Source: Sorangium aterium (GTDB taxonomy: Bacteria > Myxococcota_A > Polyangia > Polyangiales > Polyangiaceae). From it: a stretch of DNA of 64,000 nt. Position 1 is the first letter of the stretch; every line of letters begins with the position of its first letter. The notes beneath the pieces are model-generated. The model worked only from the letters and a program-made list of their open reading frames with translations, searched no databases and was not told the DNA's origin. The position numbers and the translations under genes are program-made. The DNA lies in NCBI RefSeq assembly GCF_028368935.1, contig NZ_JAQNDK010000005.1, forward strand, positions 62,001 through 126,000, written 5' to 3'. This document shows positions 26,151 through 39,400 of the stretch, in pieces.

Positions 26151-26372
26151 ATGGCCAACGATGAACGCGAAGACAACACCATTTACAAAGTCGTCGTGAA
26201 CCACGAGGAGCAGTACTCGATATGGCCCGAGTACCGCGAAAACCCCCTCGGGTGGCGCGACGCGGGCAAGACCGGCACGAAGGCCGAGTGCCTCGAACAC
26301 ATCAAGGAGGTCTGGACCGACATGCGGCCGCTCAGCCTGCGCAAGCAGATGGACGAGGGCCGGCCGTCGTGA
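26151..26372 (+). CDS. MbtH-family NRPS chaperone
   Basis: 73 residues with the MbtH signature: [23 protein letters not shown] and [10 protein letters not shown]. These proteins bind adenylation domains and are often needed for their solubility or activity, so it probably partners with one or more A domains in this operon. Start ATG 26151, with a strong GGAGGAG at 26141-26147. It ends in a GTGA overlap with the hydroxylase gene downstream. Confidence 0.96.
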   Translation: MANDEREDNTIYKVVVNHEEQYSIWPEYRENPLGWRDAGKTGTKAECLEHIKEVWTDMRPLSLRKQMDEGRPS

Positions 26373-27403
26373 CCGCCTCGAGCGCTCTGTCACAGGGCGA
26401 GGCGCCCGAGGGCGCGGCGCGGAGCGAGGCGGCAGGCCTGTCGCGATCGTTCTTCCCGGGAAGCGCCCTGCCCCTCGTCGTGAGCCCGCTCGGCCGCGGC
26501 GACGCGGCGAGCGTGCCCGCGCTCGCCGCGTCCATCCGGGCGTGCGCGGAAGAGGAGCTGATCCGGCACGGCGCGGTGCTGTTCCGCGGCTTCCCTGTGC
26601 GATCGATCGCCGACTTCCACGCCTTCGTCCGGCTCGTGACGCCGGAGCTCCTCGATTACACGTTCGGGTCGACGCCGCGCTCCCACGTGCAGGACAGGAT
26701 CTACACGTCGACGGAGTACCCCGCTCACCAGCACATCCCCCTTCATAACGAGCAGTCGTACACGCTCGACTGGCCGCTCAAGATCTGGTTTCACTGCGCG
26801 CAGGCCGCGCCCGAGGGGGGGAGCACGCCTATCGCGGACAGCCGCGAGGTCTTCCGTCGCATCCCGGCCCCGATTCGGGAGCGGTTCGCGGCGAAGAAGG
26901 TGATGTACGTCCGAAACTACGGGAACGGCCTGGACCTGCCGTGGCAGAAGGTCTTTGGCACGGACGACCGGGCCGAGGTCGAGCGCTTCTGCCAGGCGGC
27001 AGGCATCGAGTGCGCGTGGAAGGCCGACGGCGAGCTGCGCACACGCCAGGTGTGCCAGGCCGTGGCCACCCACCCGCGCACCGGAGAGCAGGTGTGGTTC
27101 AACCAGGCTCACCTGTTCCACGTCTCCAACCTGGACCCGGCCGCGCGGGAGGCGCTCCTCTCGATCTTCGCCGAGGAAGACCTGCCCCGCAACGCCATGT
27201 ATGGAGACGGATCGCCCATCGAGGGCGCCGCGCTCGACGAGATCCGCGAGGTGTACAGGCAGCTCGCCGTGGAGTTCGCCTGGCGAGAGGGGGACGTGCT
27301 CCTCGCGGACAACATGCTGGTCGCCCACGGGCGCGCGCCCTACCGCGGCCCGCGCAAGGTCCTTGTAGCCATGGCCGAGCCGTACCGGGCCAAAGCCTCC
27401 TGA
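26369..27403 (+). CDS. SyrP/TauD-type Fe(II)/2-oxoglutarate aspartyl beta-hydroxylase (first copy)
   Basis: 344 residues from GTG 26369, which overlaps the MbtH stop. The longer open frame upstream runs antiparallel in logic to MbtH coding and is not credible. Iron ligands are seen as His126 and Glu128 in LHNEQSY and His320 in [10 protein letters not shown]; a basic residue in GPRKVL fits 2-oxoglutarate binding. HGAVLFRGF near the N-terminus is typical of TauD-type enzymes. SyrP homologues hydroxylate carrier-bound aspartate at the beta carbon, creating a bidentate iron ligand. Two such genes and two Asx-type A domains occur in the operon. Which enzyme serves which module cannot be told from the sequence. 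Confidence 0.88.
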   Translation: MTASSALSQGEAPEGAARSEAAGLSRSFFPGSALPLVVSPLGRGDAASVPALAASIRACAEEELIRHGAVLFRGFPVRSIADFHAFVRLVTPELLDYTFGSTPRSHVQDRIYTSTEYPAHQHIPLHNEQSYTLDWPLKIWFHCAQAAPEGGSTPIADSREVFRRIPAPIRERFAAKKVMYVRNYGNGLDLPWQKVFGTDDRAEVERFCQAAGIECAWKADGELRTRQVCQAVATHPRTGEQVWFNQAHLFHVSNLDPAAREALLSIFAEEDLPRNAMYGDGSPIEGAALDEIREVYRQLAVEFAWREGDVLLADNMLVAHGRAPYRGPRKVLVAMAEPYRAKAS

Positions 27404-27412
27404 GGTTCTTTC

Positions 27413-30400
27413 ATGCGTGAGGATGTCTTCGTTTTTCCGATGAGCTTCGTCCAGGAGCGGCTGTGGTTCCTCGCCCAGCTCGAGCCGGAGAGCGCCTCTT
27501 ACAACCTGGCGACCGCCGTGCGGCTCGCCGGGTCGCTCGACGTCTCCCTGGTGGAGCGGTGCGTCTCCGAGATCGTGCGCCGGCACGAGGTGCTGCGCAC
27601 GACGTTCGACGTCGTCGACGGCCTGCCCTCGCAGATCGTCCACGCCGACGGGGCGCCGCGGATCGAGCGGATCGACCTCGGCGCGCTGCCAGCGGCGCAG
27701 CGGGACGCCGAGGTCCGGCGGCTGATCGAGCGCGAGGCGCGGCGGCCGTTCGACACGGCGAGCGGACCGCTCCTCCGGCTCACGCTCCTGCGGCTCGGAT
27801 CGGAAGAACACATCCTCCTGTGGGTCGTGCATCACCTCGTCTTCGACGGGTGGTCCACGAGCCTCGTCCTCACGGAGTTCGCCGCGCTGTACACAGCGTT
27901 CTCCGCGGGCCGGCCCGCCGCGCTCGCCGACCTGCCGCTGCAGTACGCGGACTTCGCGCACTGGCAGCGCGAGCGCGTGGAAGGCGGGCTGCTCGAGGCC
28001 CAGGTGGCCTACTGGAAGAGGCAGCTCGATGGGCAACCTGGGCTGCTGGAGCTGCCCGCGGATCGCCCGCGGCCCGCGATCCAGCGCTTCCGGGGAGCGC
28101 GGCACTTCTTCCGGGTGCCGGGCGCGCTCGCCGGGGCGCTCGGGGCCCTCGCGCGGCGCGAGGAGACGACGCTGTTCGCGGTGCTGATGGCGGGGTTCCA
28201 GGCCCTCCTCGCCCGCCGCGCGGGGACGTTCGATATCAGCGTGGGCACGCCGGTGACGAACCGGAGCCGGGCCGAGCTGGAAGCGCTAGTCGGCTGCTTC
28301 GCCAACACCGCCGTGGTCCGCGCCGACCTCTCCGGGGATCCGCCGTTCGCGGCGCTGCTCGCCCGGGTCACGGGCGCCGTGCGCGAGGCGCAGGCGCACC
28401 AGGAGGTGCCGTTCGATCAGGTGGTGGAGGCCGTGAGCCCGGTCCGGGACCTGAGCCACGCGCCGCTCTGCCAGGTGATGTTCGCGCTCCAGCCGGCGCT
28501 GCGGCAGCCCTTCGCGATACCGGGCCTCGAGGTGCGCCTTCTCGATCTGGACGTGGGCGGCGCCCAGTTCGATCTCTCGCTCAACCTCGCGCCCGACGAG
28601 GACGGGCTGGCAGGCGCCCTCGAATACGACACGGACCTGTTCGACGCGGGCACGATCGCGCGGATGGCCGATGAGCTGCTGCGCCTGCTGGCAGGCGCGG
28701 CGGCGAGCTCCGCGACGCGCCTGTCGGAGCTGCCGCTGCTCGCGGCCGAAGAGCGGCGGCAGGTGCTCGAGTGGGGCACGGCGGGGGCGATCGGAGAGAC
28801 GCCGCGCGCCGCGCATCGGAGGTTCGAGGAGCAGGCCGCGCGGGCGCCCGAAGCGACGGCCGTCGTCCACGAGGCGCAGCAGATCACGTACGGCGAGCTG
28901 GATCGGAGGGCCAACCAGCTGGCGCAGCTCCTCCGGCGGCGCGGGGTGGGGCCGGAGGTCCGCGTGGGCATCTGCCTGCCGCGCTCGATCGGGAGGATCG
29001 CCGCCGTGCTCGGCGTGCTGAAGGCGGGCGGCGCGTTCGTCCCGCTCGACCCCGATCTCCCCCGGGAGCGGATCGCCGAGGCGATCGGCGGCGCCCGGAT
29101 CCGCATGATGATCGCGCAGGGCGACGCGGCGGCCGAGCCGCCCCCCGGCGTCGACGTGGTCCACCTGGACGCGGCCTGGACGTGCGTGCTCCACGAGCCG
29201 TCCACACCGCCGGCCGGCGAGCCGGCGCCCGAGCAGGCGGCGTGCGTGCGCACGACCTCCGGCGCGGCGGGGACGCCCGAGAGCGTCGTCGTGCCGCACC
29301 GGGCGATCGCGGGCTTCGCCGATGGCGCGGCGGCGGCCTGCGAGATCTCGCAGGGCGACCGGGTGCTGGAGCTCGCGTCGCCGGGCCTCGACGCGGGCGC
29401 GGTGGAGATGTTCGCGTGCCTCGCGCGGGGCGCGACGCTCGTGCTGCCCACAGAGGCGGCGCTCGAGTCGGCGGCCGGGCTCATTTCGGCGTGCGGAGCG
29501 TCGGGCGTGACCGTGGCGGTGCTGCCGACCCTCGTCTGGCACCGCGTCGTCGCGGGGCTCGACGAGGGCCTGGCGCTGCCGTCGTGCCTCCGGCAGGTCG
29601 TCCTCACCGGCGAGGCAGCCTTGCCCGCGCGCGTGCGCGCCTTCCGGGCGTCGCCGGGGGCCGCGCGGGTCCGGTTGCTGAACGCCTACGGCGCGACCGA
29701 GACCACGGCGACGGCGGTGGCGTGTGATCTGACGGCCGCGGACCCGCGCGACGGGTGGGCGGTCGCCGTCGGCCGGCCGCTCGCGGGCGCGCGAGCCTAC
29801 GTGCTCGACCCCGCCGGGCAGCCGGTGCCGGCCGGCGTCGTCGGAGAGCTGTACCTCGGAGGCCAGGGGCTCGCGCGCGGGTACCTGGAGCGCCCGGATC
29901 TGACCGCGGAGCGCTTCGTCCCCGATCCGTTCGCCGATCAGCCGGGAGAGCGGCTGTACCGCACCGGGGAACGGGCGCGGTGGCGGGCCGACGGGCAGCT
30001 CGAGCTCGCCGGCCGCGTGGATCACCAGGTGAACCTGCGCGGCTTCCGGATCGACCCCGGGGCGGTCGAGGCGCGCCTCGCCGAGCTGCCCGGGGTGCGC
30101 GAGGCGGTCGTGATCGCGCGGCAGGACCGGCCGGAGGAGCGACGGCTCGTGGCGTACGTCGCGGCCGGCGCGGACGCGGCGCCGGAGGAGCTCCGGCGCG
30201 CGCTGAAGGAGCGGCTGCCGGACTACATGGCGCCCTCGGCGCTCGTGGCGCTGAAGGAGCTGCCCCGCACGCCGCGCGGCAAGATCGACAGGCGCGCGCT
30301 GCCGGCGCCGATCGAGGAGAGCGGCCAGGCCACGACGCCGCGCACGGAGGCCGAAGCGACGCTCGCGGGGATCTGGGCGGAGCTCCTGGGAAGGCAGGCC

Positions 30401-33400
30401 GTCGGGGTCCAGGAGAACTTCTTCGAGCTGGGCGGCGACTCGATCCTCGCGCTCCAGGTCGTCTCACGCGCGCGGGCCGCGGGCCTCTCGCTCACGCCCC
30501 GGCAGGTCTTCCAGCACCAGACGATCGCCGGTCTGGCCTCGGTCGCCGCGTCGGGCTCGGCGCCGGCCGGGGACGCGCAGCCCGCGATGCCGCTCCCCGG
30601 CGACGCGCCGCTCACGCCCGTCCAGCGCTGGTTCTTCGAGCTCGGCGGGCCGAACCCGCACCACTGGAACCAGACGGTGCTGCTCGAGCTGCGGCGGCGG
30701 GTCTCGGTCGAGGCGCTCACGGCCGCGATCGAGGCGGCGGTCGAGCACCACGGCGCGCTCCGGCTGCGGTTCACGCGCGAGGAGGGCGGGTGGAGCCAGT
30801 ACTTCGCGGACTCGCCCCCCGCGGCCGTCGCGCGGGTCGATCTCTCGGACCTGCCCGCCGAGGCGCAGCCCGCGGCGCTGGCCCGCGCCGCAGCGGAGCA
30901 CCAGGCGCGCCTCCATCTGGCCGAGGGGCCGGTCCTCTGCGCGGTGCTGTTCGATCTGGGCCCGGAGCGCCCCGGCCGGCTCCTGCTGGTCGCCCATCAC
31001 CTCGTGATCGACGCTGTCTCCTGGCGGATCCTGATCGAGGATCTCCAGACCGCCTGCCAGCAGCACGAGCGCGGCGAAGCGATCCGGCTCCCCGAGGAGA
31101 TCGTCTCCTTCGGTGAATGGGCCTGGCGCCTGTTCACGCAGGCCCAGTCCGAGGAGGTGACCCGACAGGCGGAGGCGTGGCTCGCCGCGAGCCGCCCGGC
31201 GAGGGCGCTGCCCGCCGACGATCCGGCCGGCGCGTCGCTCGAAGCGGACACCGTGTCGCTGACCCGGTTCCTCGACGCCGAGGAGACGCGCGCGCTGCTG
31301 CAAGCCGCGCCTGCGTACCGGCTCCGCGTGGACGAGGTGCTGCTCGCGGCGTTCGCCGGAGCGCTCGCGCAGTGGACGGGCGATCCCGCGGTGCTCGTCG
31401 ATCTGGAGGGACACGGGCGCGACGCGCTCGACGACCTGGATCTCTCCCGCACCGTGGGGTGGTTCACGAGCATCTTCCCCGGCCGGCTGGAGATCCCGGC
31501 CGGCGCGGCGCCCGAGCGCGCGCTCAAGGCGCTGAAGGAGCAGCTCCGCGCGGCCCCGCAGGGCGGCGCCACGTACGGGATGCTCCGGTACCTGAGCGAG
31601 GACGCGCAGGCGGCGCGGCTCCGGGAGCGCGCCGCGGCGCAGGTGCGCTTCAACTACCTCGGGCGGTGGGACGATCTCTTCGCGTCGAGCCCGCTGTTCG
31701 CGCACGCGGAGGGCGACGTCGGGCGCAACCAGGATCCGCGCGCGCCGCGAGGCTACGAGCTGGAGGTCGACGCGGCCATCGTCGACGGGCGCCTGCGGGT
31801 GATGTGGAGCCACAGCGGCGCCCGCTATCGGCCCGAGACGGTGGCGCGCGTCTTCGAGGACTTCGCTGCGCGGCTGCGCGCCCTCGTCGCGCGCGGCGTC
31901 GCCCCCGACGCCGGCGGGTACACGCCCTCGGACTTCCCCCTCGCGCGGCTCGATCAGGCGAGGCTGGACCGCCTGCTGGGGCCTGGCCACGACGTCGAGG
32001 ACGTCTATCCCCTGAGCCCGCTCCAGCAAGGGCTGCTGTTCCACAGCCTGTGGGAGCCCGGCTCCGGCGTTTACGTCGAGCAGGTGACGTGCAGGCTGGA
32101 GGGGGCGCTCGACGTCGACGCGTTCCGCGAGGCCTGGCAGGCCGTGGCCCTGCACCACGGCGTCCTGCGCACGACCTTCGCGTGGGAAGGCGCCGACGAG
32201 CCGCTCCAGGTCGTGCGGCGCGGGGCCGCGGTGGCGGTCGAGATCGAGGACTGGCGCGACGCCGGGGCCGAGGAGCAGCGGGCGCGCCTGGAGGCCCGGA
32301 TCGAAGCGGATCGCGCGAGGGGCTTCGATCTCGCCCGGGGCCCGCTGATGCGCGTCGCCCTCCTGCGCGTGGCCGACGACGCCTACCAGTTCCTCTGGAG
32401 CCACCATCACCTCCTCCTCGACGGGTGGGCGGCGTCCCTCGTCTTGCAGGACGCCTTCGCCGCGTACGAGGCCCTCCGCGCCGGCCGGCCGGCCGCGCTG
32501 TCGCCTCGCCCGCGTTACCGCGAGTACATCGGCTGGCTGCGCGAGCGGGACGCGAGCGCCGACGAGGGGTTCTGGCGGGGCGCGCTCGCAGGCTTCAGCG
32601 CGGCGACGCCGCTCCCCCTGGAGCGCGTTCCGCCGACGGATGACGCGAGCGGCCACGGGGCGACGATCGTGTCGCTGCCGGAGCCGGTCACGGCGCGCCT
32701 CCAGCGCTTCGCGCAGCAGCACCGCGTGACGTTGAGCACGCTGGTCCAGGCCGCCTGGGCGCTCCTGCTCAGCCGAGCTGCCCGCACCGACGACGTTGTC
32801 TTCGGCGTCACGGTGGCCGGGCGGTCGGCCCCGCTCGCCGGCATCGACGCCATGGTGGGGATCTTCATCAACACGCTGCCGCTGCGCGTGGCCGTTCCGC
32901 AGGCGGCGACCGTCGCCGACTGGCTGCGCGATCTCCTGGGGACGACCACCGATCTCGGCCCGCACGAGCACACGCCGCTGGCCCAGGCGCGGGGCTTCAG
33001 CGCGGTGCCGGCGGGACAACCGCTCTTCGAGAGCCTCGTCGTCTTCGAGAACTATCCGACCGATCCTCGGACCCAGCAGGGGTTGCCCGGGCTCGCGGTC
33101 CGCGACGTCGCGTTCGCGGACCAGACGAACTACCCGCTCACCCTGGCCGCCCTGCCGGGGGCTCAGCTCCAGCTGCGCCTCTCCTACGATCGGCGGCGGT
33201 TCGACGAGGAGGTCGCCTCACGACTCCTCGGCTTCGTGGAGGTGGCGCTCCGGCAGATCGTCAGCCGCCCCGAGGCGCGGGTCGGAGAGCTGTCGCTCGT
33301 CGGCGAGCTGGAGTCGAGGCGCGTCGTGACGGCGTGGAACGCGACCGAGCGCGCGTATCCGGGCGAGCGGCACGTCCACGAGCTCTTCGAGGCGCAGGCG

Positions 33401-36400
33401 GCGCGGACGCCCGACGCGGTGGCCGTGATCTTCGGTGAGCGGCGGCTCAGCTATCGAGAGCTCAACGCGCGCGCCAACCGGGTGGCGCACGCGCTCAGGA
33501 AGCGCGGCGTGGGGCCGGACGTGCTCGTCGCCATCGCCGCGGAGCGCTCCGTCGAGCTGGTCGTCGGGCTGCTCGGTATCCTGAAGGCCGGCGGGGCGTA
33601 CGTGCCCATCGATCCCGATTACCCCGCCGATCGGATCGCCTACATGCTCGAGGACGCGGCCGCGCCGGTCCTTCTGAGCCAGTGGCCCGTGGCCTCGCGC
33701 CTGCCGCCCCACCGCGCCCAGGTGCTGTGCCTGGACGTGGATCGCGCCAAGATCGACAAGGAGCCTGCCCAGAACCCCGCGGTGGCCGTCTCGCCGGACA
33801 ACCTCGCTTACACCATCTACACATCGGGCTCGACAGGCAGGCCCAAGGGCGCCGGCAACAGCCACCGTGGCCTGCTCAACCGGCTCCAGTGGATGCAGGA
33901 GCGCTACGGCCTCACCCCGCGAGATCGGGTGTTGCAGAAGACGCCCTTCAGCTTCGATGTCTCGGTCTGGGAGTTCTTCTGGCCCTTGATGATCGGCGCC
34001 GGCCTCGTCGTCGCGAGGCCGGGCGATCACCGCGACGGCGATCGGCTCGTCGAGCTGATCACGCGCAACGGCGTCACCACGCTGCACTTCGTCCCGCCCA
34101 TGCTCCAGGCGTTCCTGGAGACGCCCGACGTGGCCTCGTGCACGTCGCTGCGCCGGGTCATCTGCAGCGGCGAGGCGCTGCCGGCGGAGCTCGCGCGGCG
34201 GTGCTTCGAGCGGCTGCCGGACGCCGAGATCCACAACCTCTACGGGCCCACCGAGGCGTCGATCGACGTCACCTTCTGGGCCTGCCAGCGAGAGGACACC
34301 TCCGCCTCGGTGCCTATCGGGTACCCCATCGCCAACACGCAGATTTACCTGCTCGACCGCCAGGGCCAGCCCGTGCCCGCCGGCGTCGCCGGCGAGCTCC
34401 ACATCGGCGGCGTCGGCCTCGCCCGCGGCTATCACCGGCGTCCTGACCTGACAGCGGAGCGCTTCGTGCCCGATCCGTTCGGCTCGGCGCCCGGAGGGCG
34501 GCTGTACAGGACAGGCGATCTCGCGCGCCACAGGCCCGACGGAGCCATCGAGTTCCTCGGCCGCCTCGATCACCAGGTCAAGATCCGCGGCCTGCGCATC
34601 GAGCTCGGCGAGATCGAGGCGCGCCTGCTCCAGTACCCCGGCGTCGGCGAGGCCGTCGTCCTCGCCCGGAGCGAGGCCCACGGCGGAAAGCGCCTCGTCG
34701 CCTACGTCGCGGGCCGCGAGGGCGCGGCGCTCGATCCGCAGTCGCTCCGGGCCTGGCTCGCCGAGGCCCTCCCGGCCTACATGGTGCCCGCGCCCATCCT
34801 CGTGCTCGAGCGGCTGCCGCTGTCGCCCAACGGCAAGGTCGACCGGCGCGCCCTCCCCTCCCCCGAGCAGCTCGAGGCGCCGGCCCATCGCCCCCACGTC
34901 GCGCCCCGGACCGAGCCGGAGCGCTTCCTCGCGGAGGTCTGGGCCGAGGTGCTGCGCCGCGAGCAGGTCGGCGTCGAGGACGACTTCTTCGAGCTCGGCG
35001 GGGACTCCATCGTCACGCTGCAGATCATCGCGCGCGCCGCGCAGCGCGGGCTGCGGCTGACGCCCAAGCAGATCTTCACGCGCCGCACGATCGCGGCGCT
35101 CGCCGGCGATCTCGCCGCGGCGCCGGCCGCGCCCCTGCCGCCCGCCCAGCCCGTCGCGATCGCGCCGTTCAGCCTCGCCCGGCTGGAGCGGGCGCAGCTC
35201 GACGCCTTGCAGGCCGACGACGGCATCGAGGACGTGGTCCCCGCGTCCCCGGTGCAGCAGGGCATGCTCTTCCACTCGCTCCTCACGCCGGAGGACAGCC
35301 CGTACTTCAACCAGATCGTCTGCCGGTTCACGCAGGGCCTGGACGTCGAGGCCTTCTCGCGGGCCTTCGATGTCCTCAGCGCGCGCCACCCCATCCTGCG
35401 GACGGGCTTCCTCACCGGCGTCGAGGAGCCGCACCAGGTCGTGCGGCGCGCGGCGCGCTTGCCCATCGAGGTCCTCGACTGGCGCGAGGTCCCGGAGGCC
35501 GAGCAGGCGGCGGCGCTCGAGCGCTTCCTCCGGGACGATCGCCGGCGGGGCCTCCGCTTCGAGGAGCCGCCGCTCCTGCGGGTCTCGGTGCTGCGCCTCT
35601 CCGAGCGCGTCGACCAGATCGTCTGGAGCGTCCACCACGCGCTGCTCGACGGCTGGTGTCAGGGGCTGATCTTGAACGAGTGGCTGACCTGCTACGACGA
35701 GGCGCGCCGCGGCGCGCTCGTCGCGCGAGAGAAGGCGCCGCCCTACTCGAGCTACGTCGCGTGGCTCGAGCGGCAGGACATGGCGGCCGCCGAGGCCTTC
35801 TTCCGGGCTCACCTGAAGGGGCTGACCGCGCCGACCCCGCTGCCGGAGCGCGACGAGGCCGAGGCGGCGCCCGGCTTCCGCGAGCGCCACGCGCGGCTCT
35901 CGCCGGACGCGACGAGGGCGCTCCAGGGCTTCGCGCAGGCGCAGGGGGTGACGCTCAACACCGCCGTGCAGGCCGCGTGGGCGCTGCTCCTGGCCCGGTA
36001 CAGCGGCGAGCCGGACGTGCTCTTCGGCGTCACCGTGGCCGGCCGCCCCGCCGACTTGCCCGAGGCCGGCTCCATCATGGGCGCGTTCATCAACTCGCTC
36101 CCGCTGCGCCTCCGCGTCGCCCCGGAGATGCGGCTCGGGGCGTGGCTCCGCCAGATCCAGGAGCTCAACCTCGAGCTGCGCCAGTTCGAGTACAGCCCGC
36201 TGGCGCAGGTGCAGCAGTGGAGCGACGTGGAGCGAGGGGCGCCGCTCTTCGAGTCGCTGCTCGTCTTCCAGAACTTCCCCATCGACGACGCCGTCGACGA
36301 GCACAGGAAGGCCCTCGGGATCGAGGTGAGCACGGCGGAGGCCTGGACGAACTACCCGCTCACCGTCTACGTGACCCCGGGGCGCGAGCTCTCGCTCTTG

Positions 36401-39400
36401 CTCTCGTTCGACGGGCGCCGCCTCGACGACGGCTCGGTCGCCCGCATGGCCGCGGCCCTGTGCGCGCTGCTCGAGCGCATGGCGGCCCAGCCCGGGGCGC
36501 GGCTCGCCGAGCTCGCGCTCCCCGACGACCCGGAGCTCCTGCCGTTCATCGCGGAGCGGAACGCGACGCGGCGGGACCATCGGTCCAGGCCGTGCCTGCC
36601 GGAGCTGCTCGCGGAGCAAGCCGCGCGGACGCCGGACGCCGTCGCGGTGACGTGCGGGCACGACCAGCTGACCTACGGCGAGCTGAACGCCCGCGCGAAC
36701 CGGCTGGCCCACCACCTGCGCCAGCAGGGGGTCGGCCCGGAGACGCTGGTGGGCCTGTGCGTCGAGCGCTCGCTGGAGATGCTCGTGGGAGCGCTGGGCA
36801 TCCTGAAGTCGGGCGGGGCGTACGTCCCGCTCGACCCGGCCTATCCGCGCGAGCGGCTCCGCGCCATGCTGGAGGACTCCCGGCTGCCGCTCCTGCTCAC
36901 ACAGGAGCGCCTGCTGCCGGCGCTGCCTGGCGCCGGCGCCGGCGCGCGCGCGATCTGCCTGGATCGGGACTGGCCCGCCATTGCCGGCGCGCCGGCTCAC
37001 GATCCGGCGCCGCGCGCGGGCGAGGAGGACCTCGCCTACGTGATCTACACGTCGGGCTCCACGGGTCGGCCCAAGGGCGTCATGGTCCGCCACGGGGGCG
37101 TCGCCAACTTCCTCCTGTCGATGCAGGAGCTGCTGGCGCCGCCGGCGGGCTTCGTGCTGCTCGCCACCACGTCCATCTCGTTCGATATCGCGGTGCTCGA
37201 GCTGTTCCTGCCGCTCCTCTCGGGCGGGCGCGTTGTGCTCGCCCACCGCGAGGACGTGGCCGACGGCGAGCGCCTCGCCGCGCTGCTCGGCGCGTCCGGC
37301 GCCACGTGGATGCAGGCCACGCCGACGGGCTGGAAGATGCTGCTCGACAGCGGCAGCCCGCGGCTCGCCGGCGTCACCGTCCTCTGCGGCGGAGAGGCCT
37401 TCCCGCGGGAGCTCGCGCGCAGGTTCCTCGACGCGGGCGTGTCGCCCTGGAACCTCTACGGACCGACGGAGACGACCGTCTGGTCGAGCCTCCACCGCGT
37501 GACGGCCGACGGGTTGATCCCGCTCGGGAGCCCGATCGCCAACACCGAGATCCACGTGCTCGATCGGCAGCTCTCGCCCGCGCCTTTCGGCGTGGCGGGC
37601 GAGGTCTACATCGGGGGCGCCGGCCTCGCGCGCGGGTACCTCGATCGGCCCGATCTGACGGCCGAGCGCTTCGTCCCGGACCCCTTCAGCCGGGAGCCCG
37701 GCCGCCGGCTCTACAGGACCGGCGACCTGGCGCGGCTCCGGCGCGACGGCGCGATCGAGTTCCTCGGGCGGGCCGATCATCAGCTCAAGATCCGCGGCCA
37801 CCGGATCGAGCCAGGCGAGATCGAGGCGCAGCTGCGGGCGCACCCGGGCGTGCGCGACGCGGTGGTCGTGGCCCTCGAGGACGCGGGGCTCCTCCGCCTC
37901 GTCGCGTACGTCGTGCCGGCGCGCGGCGCGGCGCTCACCGCGGACGGGCTGCGCTCAGCGCTCCGGGAGCGGCTGCCCGAGCCCATGGTGCCCTCGGCGT
38001 ACGTGTGGCTCGACGAGCTGCCGCTCACCCCGAACGGCAAGCTGAACCGGAAGGCCCTGCCCGCCCCGGGGCTCGCCTCCCGCGAGCAGGCCGGGAAGCC
38101 CCGCACCGCGACGGAGGAGGCCGTGGCCGCGATCTGGGCCGAGGTGCTCGGCCTCGAGGCGGTGGGCGTGGACGAGACCTTCTTCGAGATCGGCGGCAAC
38201 TCGCTCCTGGCGACGCGCGTGATCGCCCGCGTCCGCGCCGCGTTCCAGGTGGAGCTGCCGCTCAGGTCGGCCTTCGATCACCCGACCGCGGCGCGGCTCG
38301 CCCGCGCCGTGGACGACGCCGTCGGGCGGCGGCAGGGCGTGACGCTGCCGCCGATCACCCCGCAGCCCGAGGACGGCGCGCCGCCGCTCTCGTTCTCCCA
38401 GCAGCGCCTGTGGTTCCTGGCCCAGCTCGAGCCCACGGCGGCCTCGTACAACATCCCGGCGGCCGTGCGCCTCGTCGGCCCGCTCGACGTGGACCGGCTG
38501 CAGCGCGCGTTCGAGGCGGTGGTCCGCCGTCACGCGTCGATGCGCACGACGTTCGCGGAGATCGACGGCCAGCCGGCGATGATCGTCCGCACGGAGCAGC
38601 CCGTCGCGATCGCGATCGCGGACCTCCGGGCCGCGCCCGGAGCGGATCGCGAGGCGCAGGCGCAGCGCGCGCTCGAGGCGGAGGCGAGCCGCGCCTTCGA
38701 TCTGGTCGAGGGGCCGCTGTTCCGGATCACGCTGCTCCGCCTCGGCGAGCGCGAGCACGCGCTGCTCGTGGTCCTCCACCACATCGTGTCGGACGGGTGG
38801 TCCTTGAACCTCCTCGTCGACGAGGTGATGGAGCTCTACGCCGCCGACGCGGCGGGCCGCGCCGCGGCGCTCCCGTCGCTGCCGGTCCAGTACGCCGACT
38901 ACGCCCGGTGGCAGCGCGCGTGGCTCGCCGGACCGGCGCTTGACCAGCAGCTCGCGTACTGGCGGCGGCGGCTCGGCGCGGAGCCGCCGGTGCTTCGGCT
39001 GCCCACGGATCTGCCGCGGCCCCCGGCGCGCTCGTACCGGGGCGCTCGCCACGCCTTCGCGCTCCCGGGCGAGCTCTCGGCGGCGCTCGGCGCCCTCGCG
39101 CGCGGCCAGGGGGTCACCTCGTTCATGCTGCTCCTGGCCGCGTTCGAGGTGCTGATCGCGCGCTACAGCGGGCAGACGGACCTCTGCATCGGGACGCCGA
39201 TCGCGGGCCGCACCCGTGTCGAGATCGAGGGGCTCATCGGGCTCTTCGTCAACACGCTCGTCCTGCGGGCGGACGTCGGCGGAGATCCGAGCTTCCCCGA
39301 GCTGCTCGCGCGCGTCCGCGAGGAGGTGCTGGCGGCGCAGGCGCACCAGGACCTGCCGTTCGAGCAGCTCGTCCAGGCGCTCCGGCCCGCGCGGGACCTC

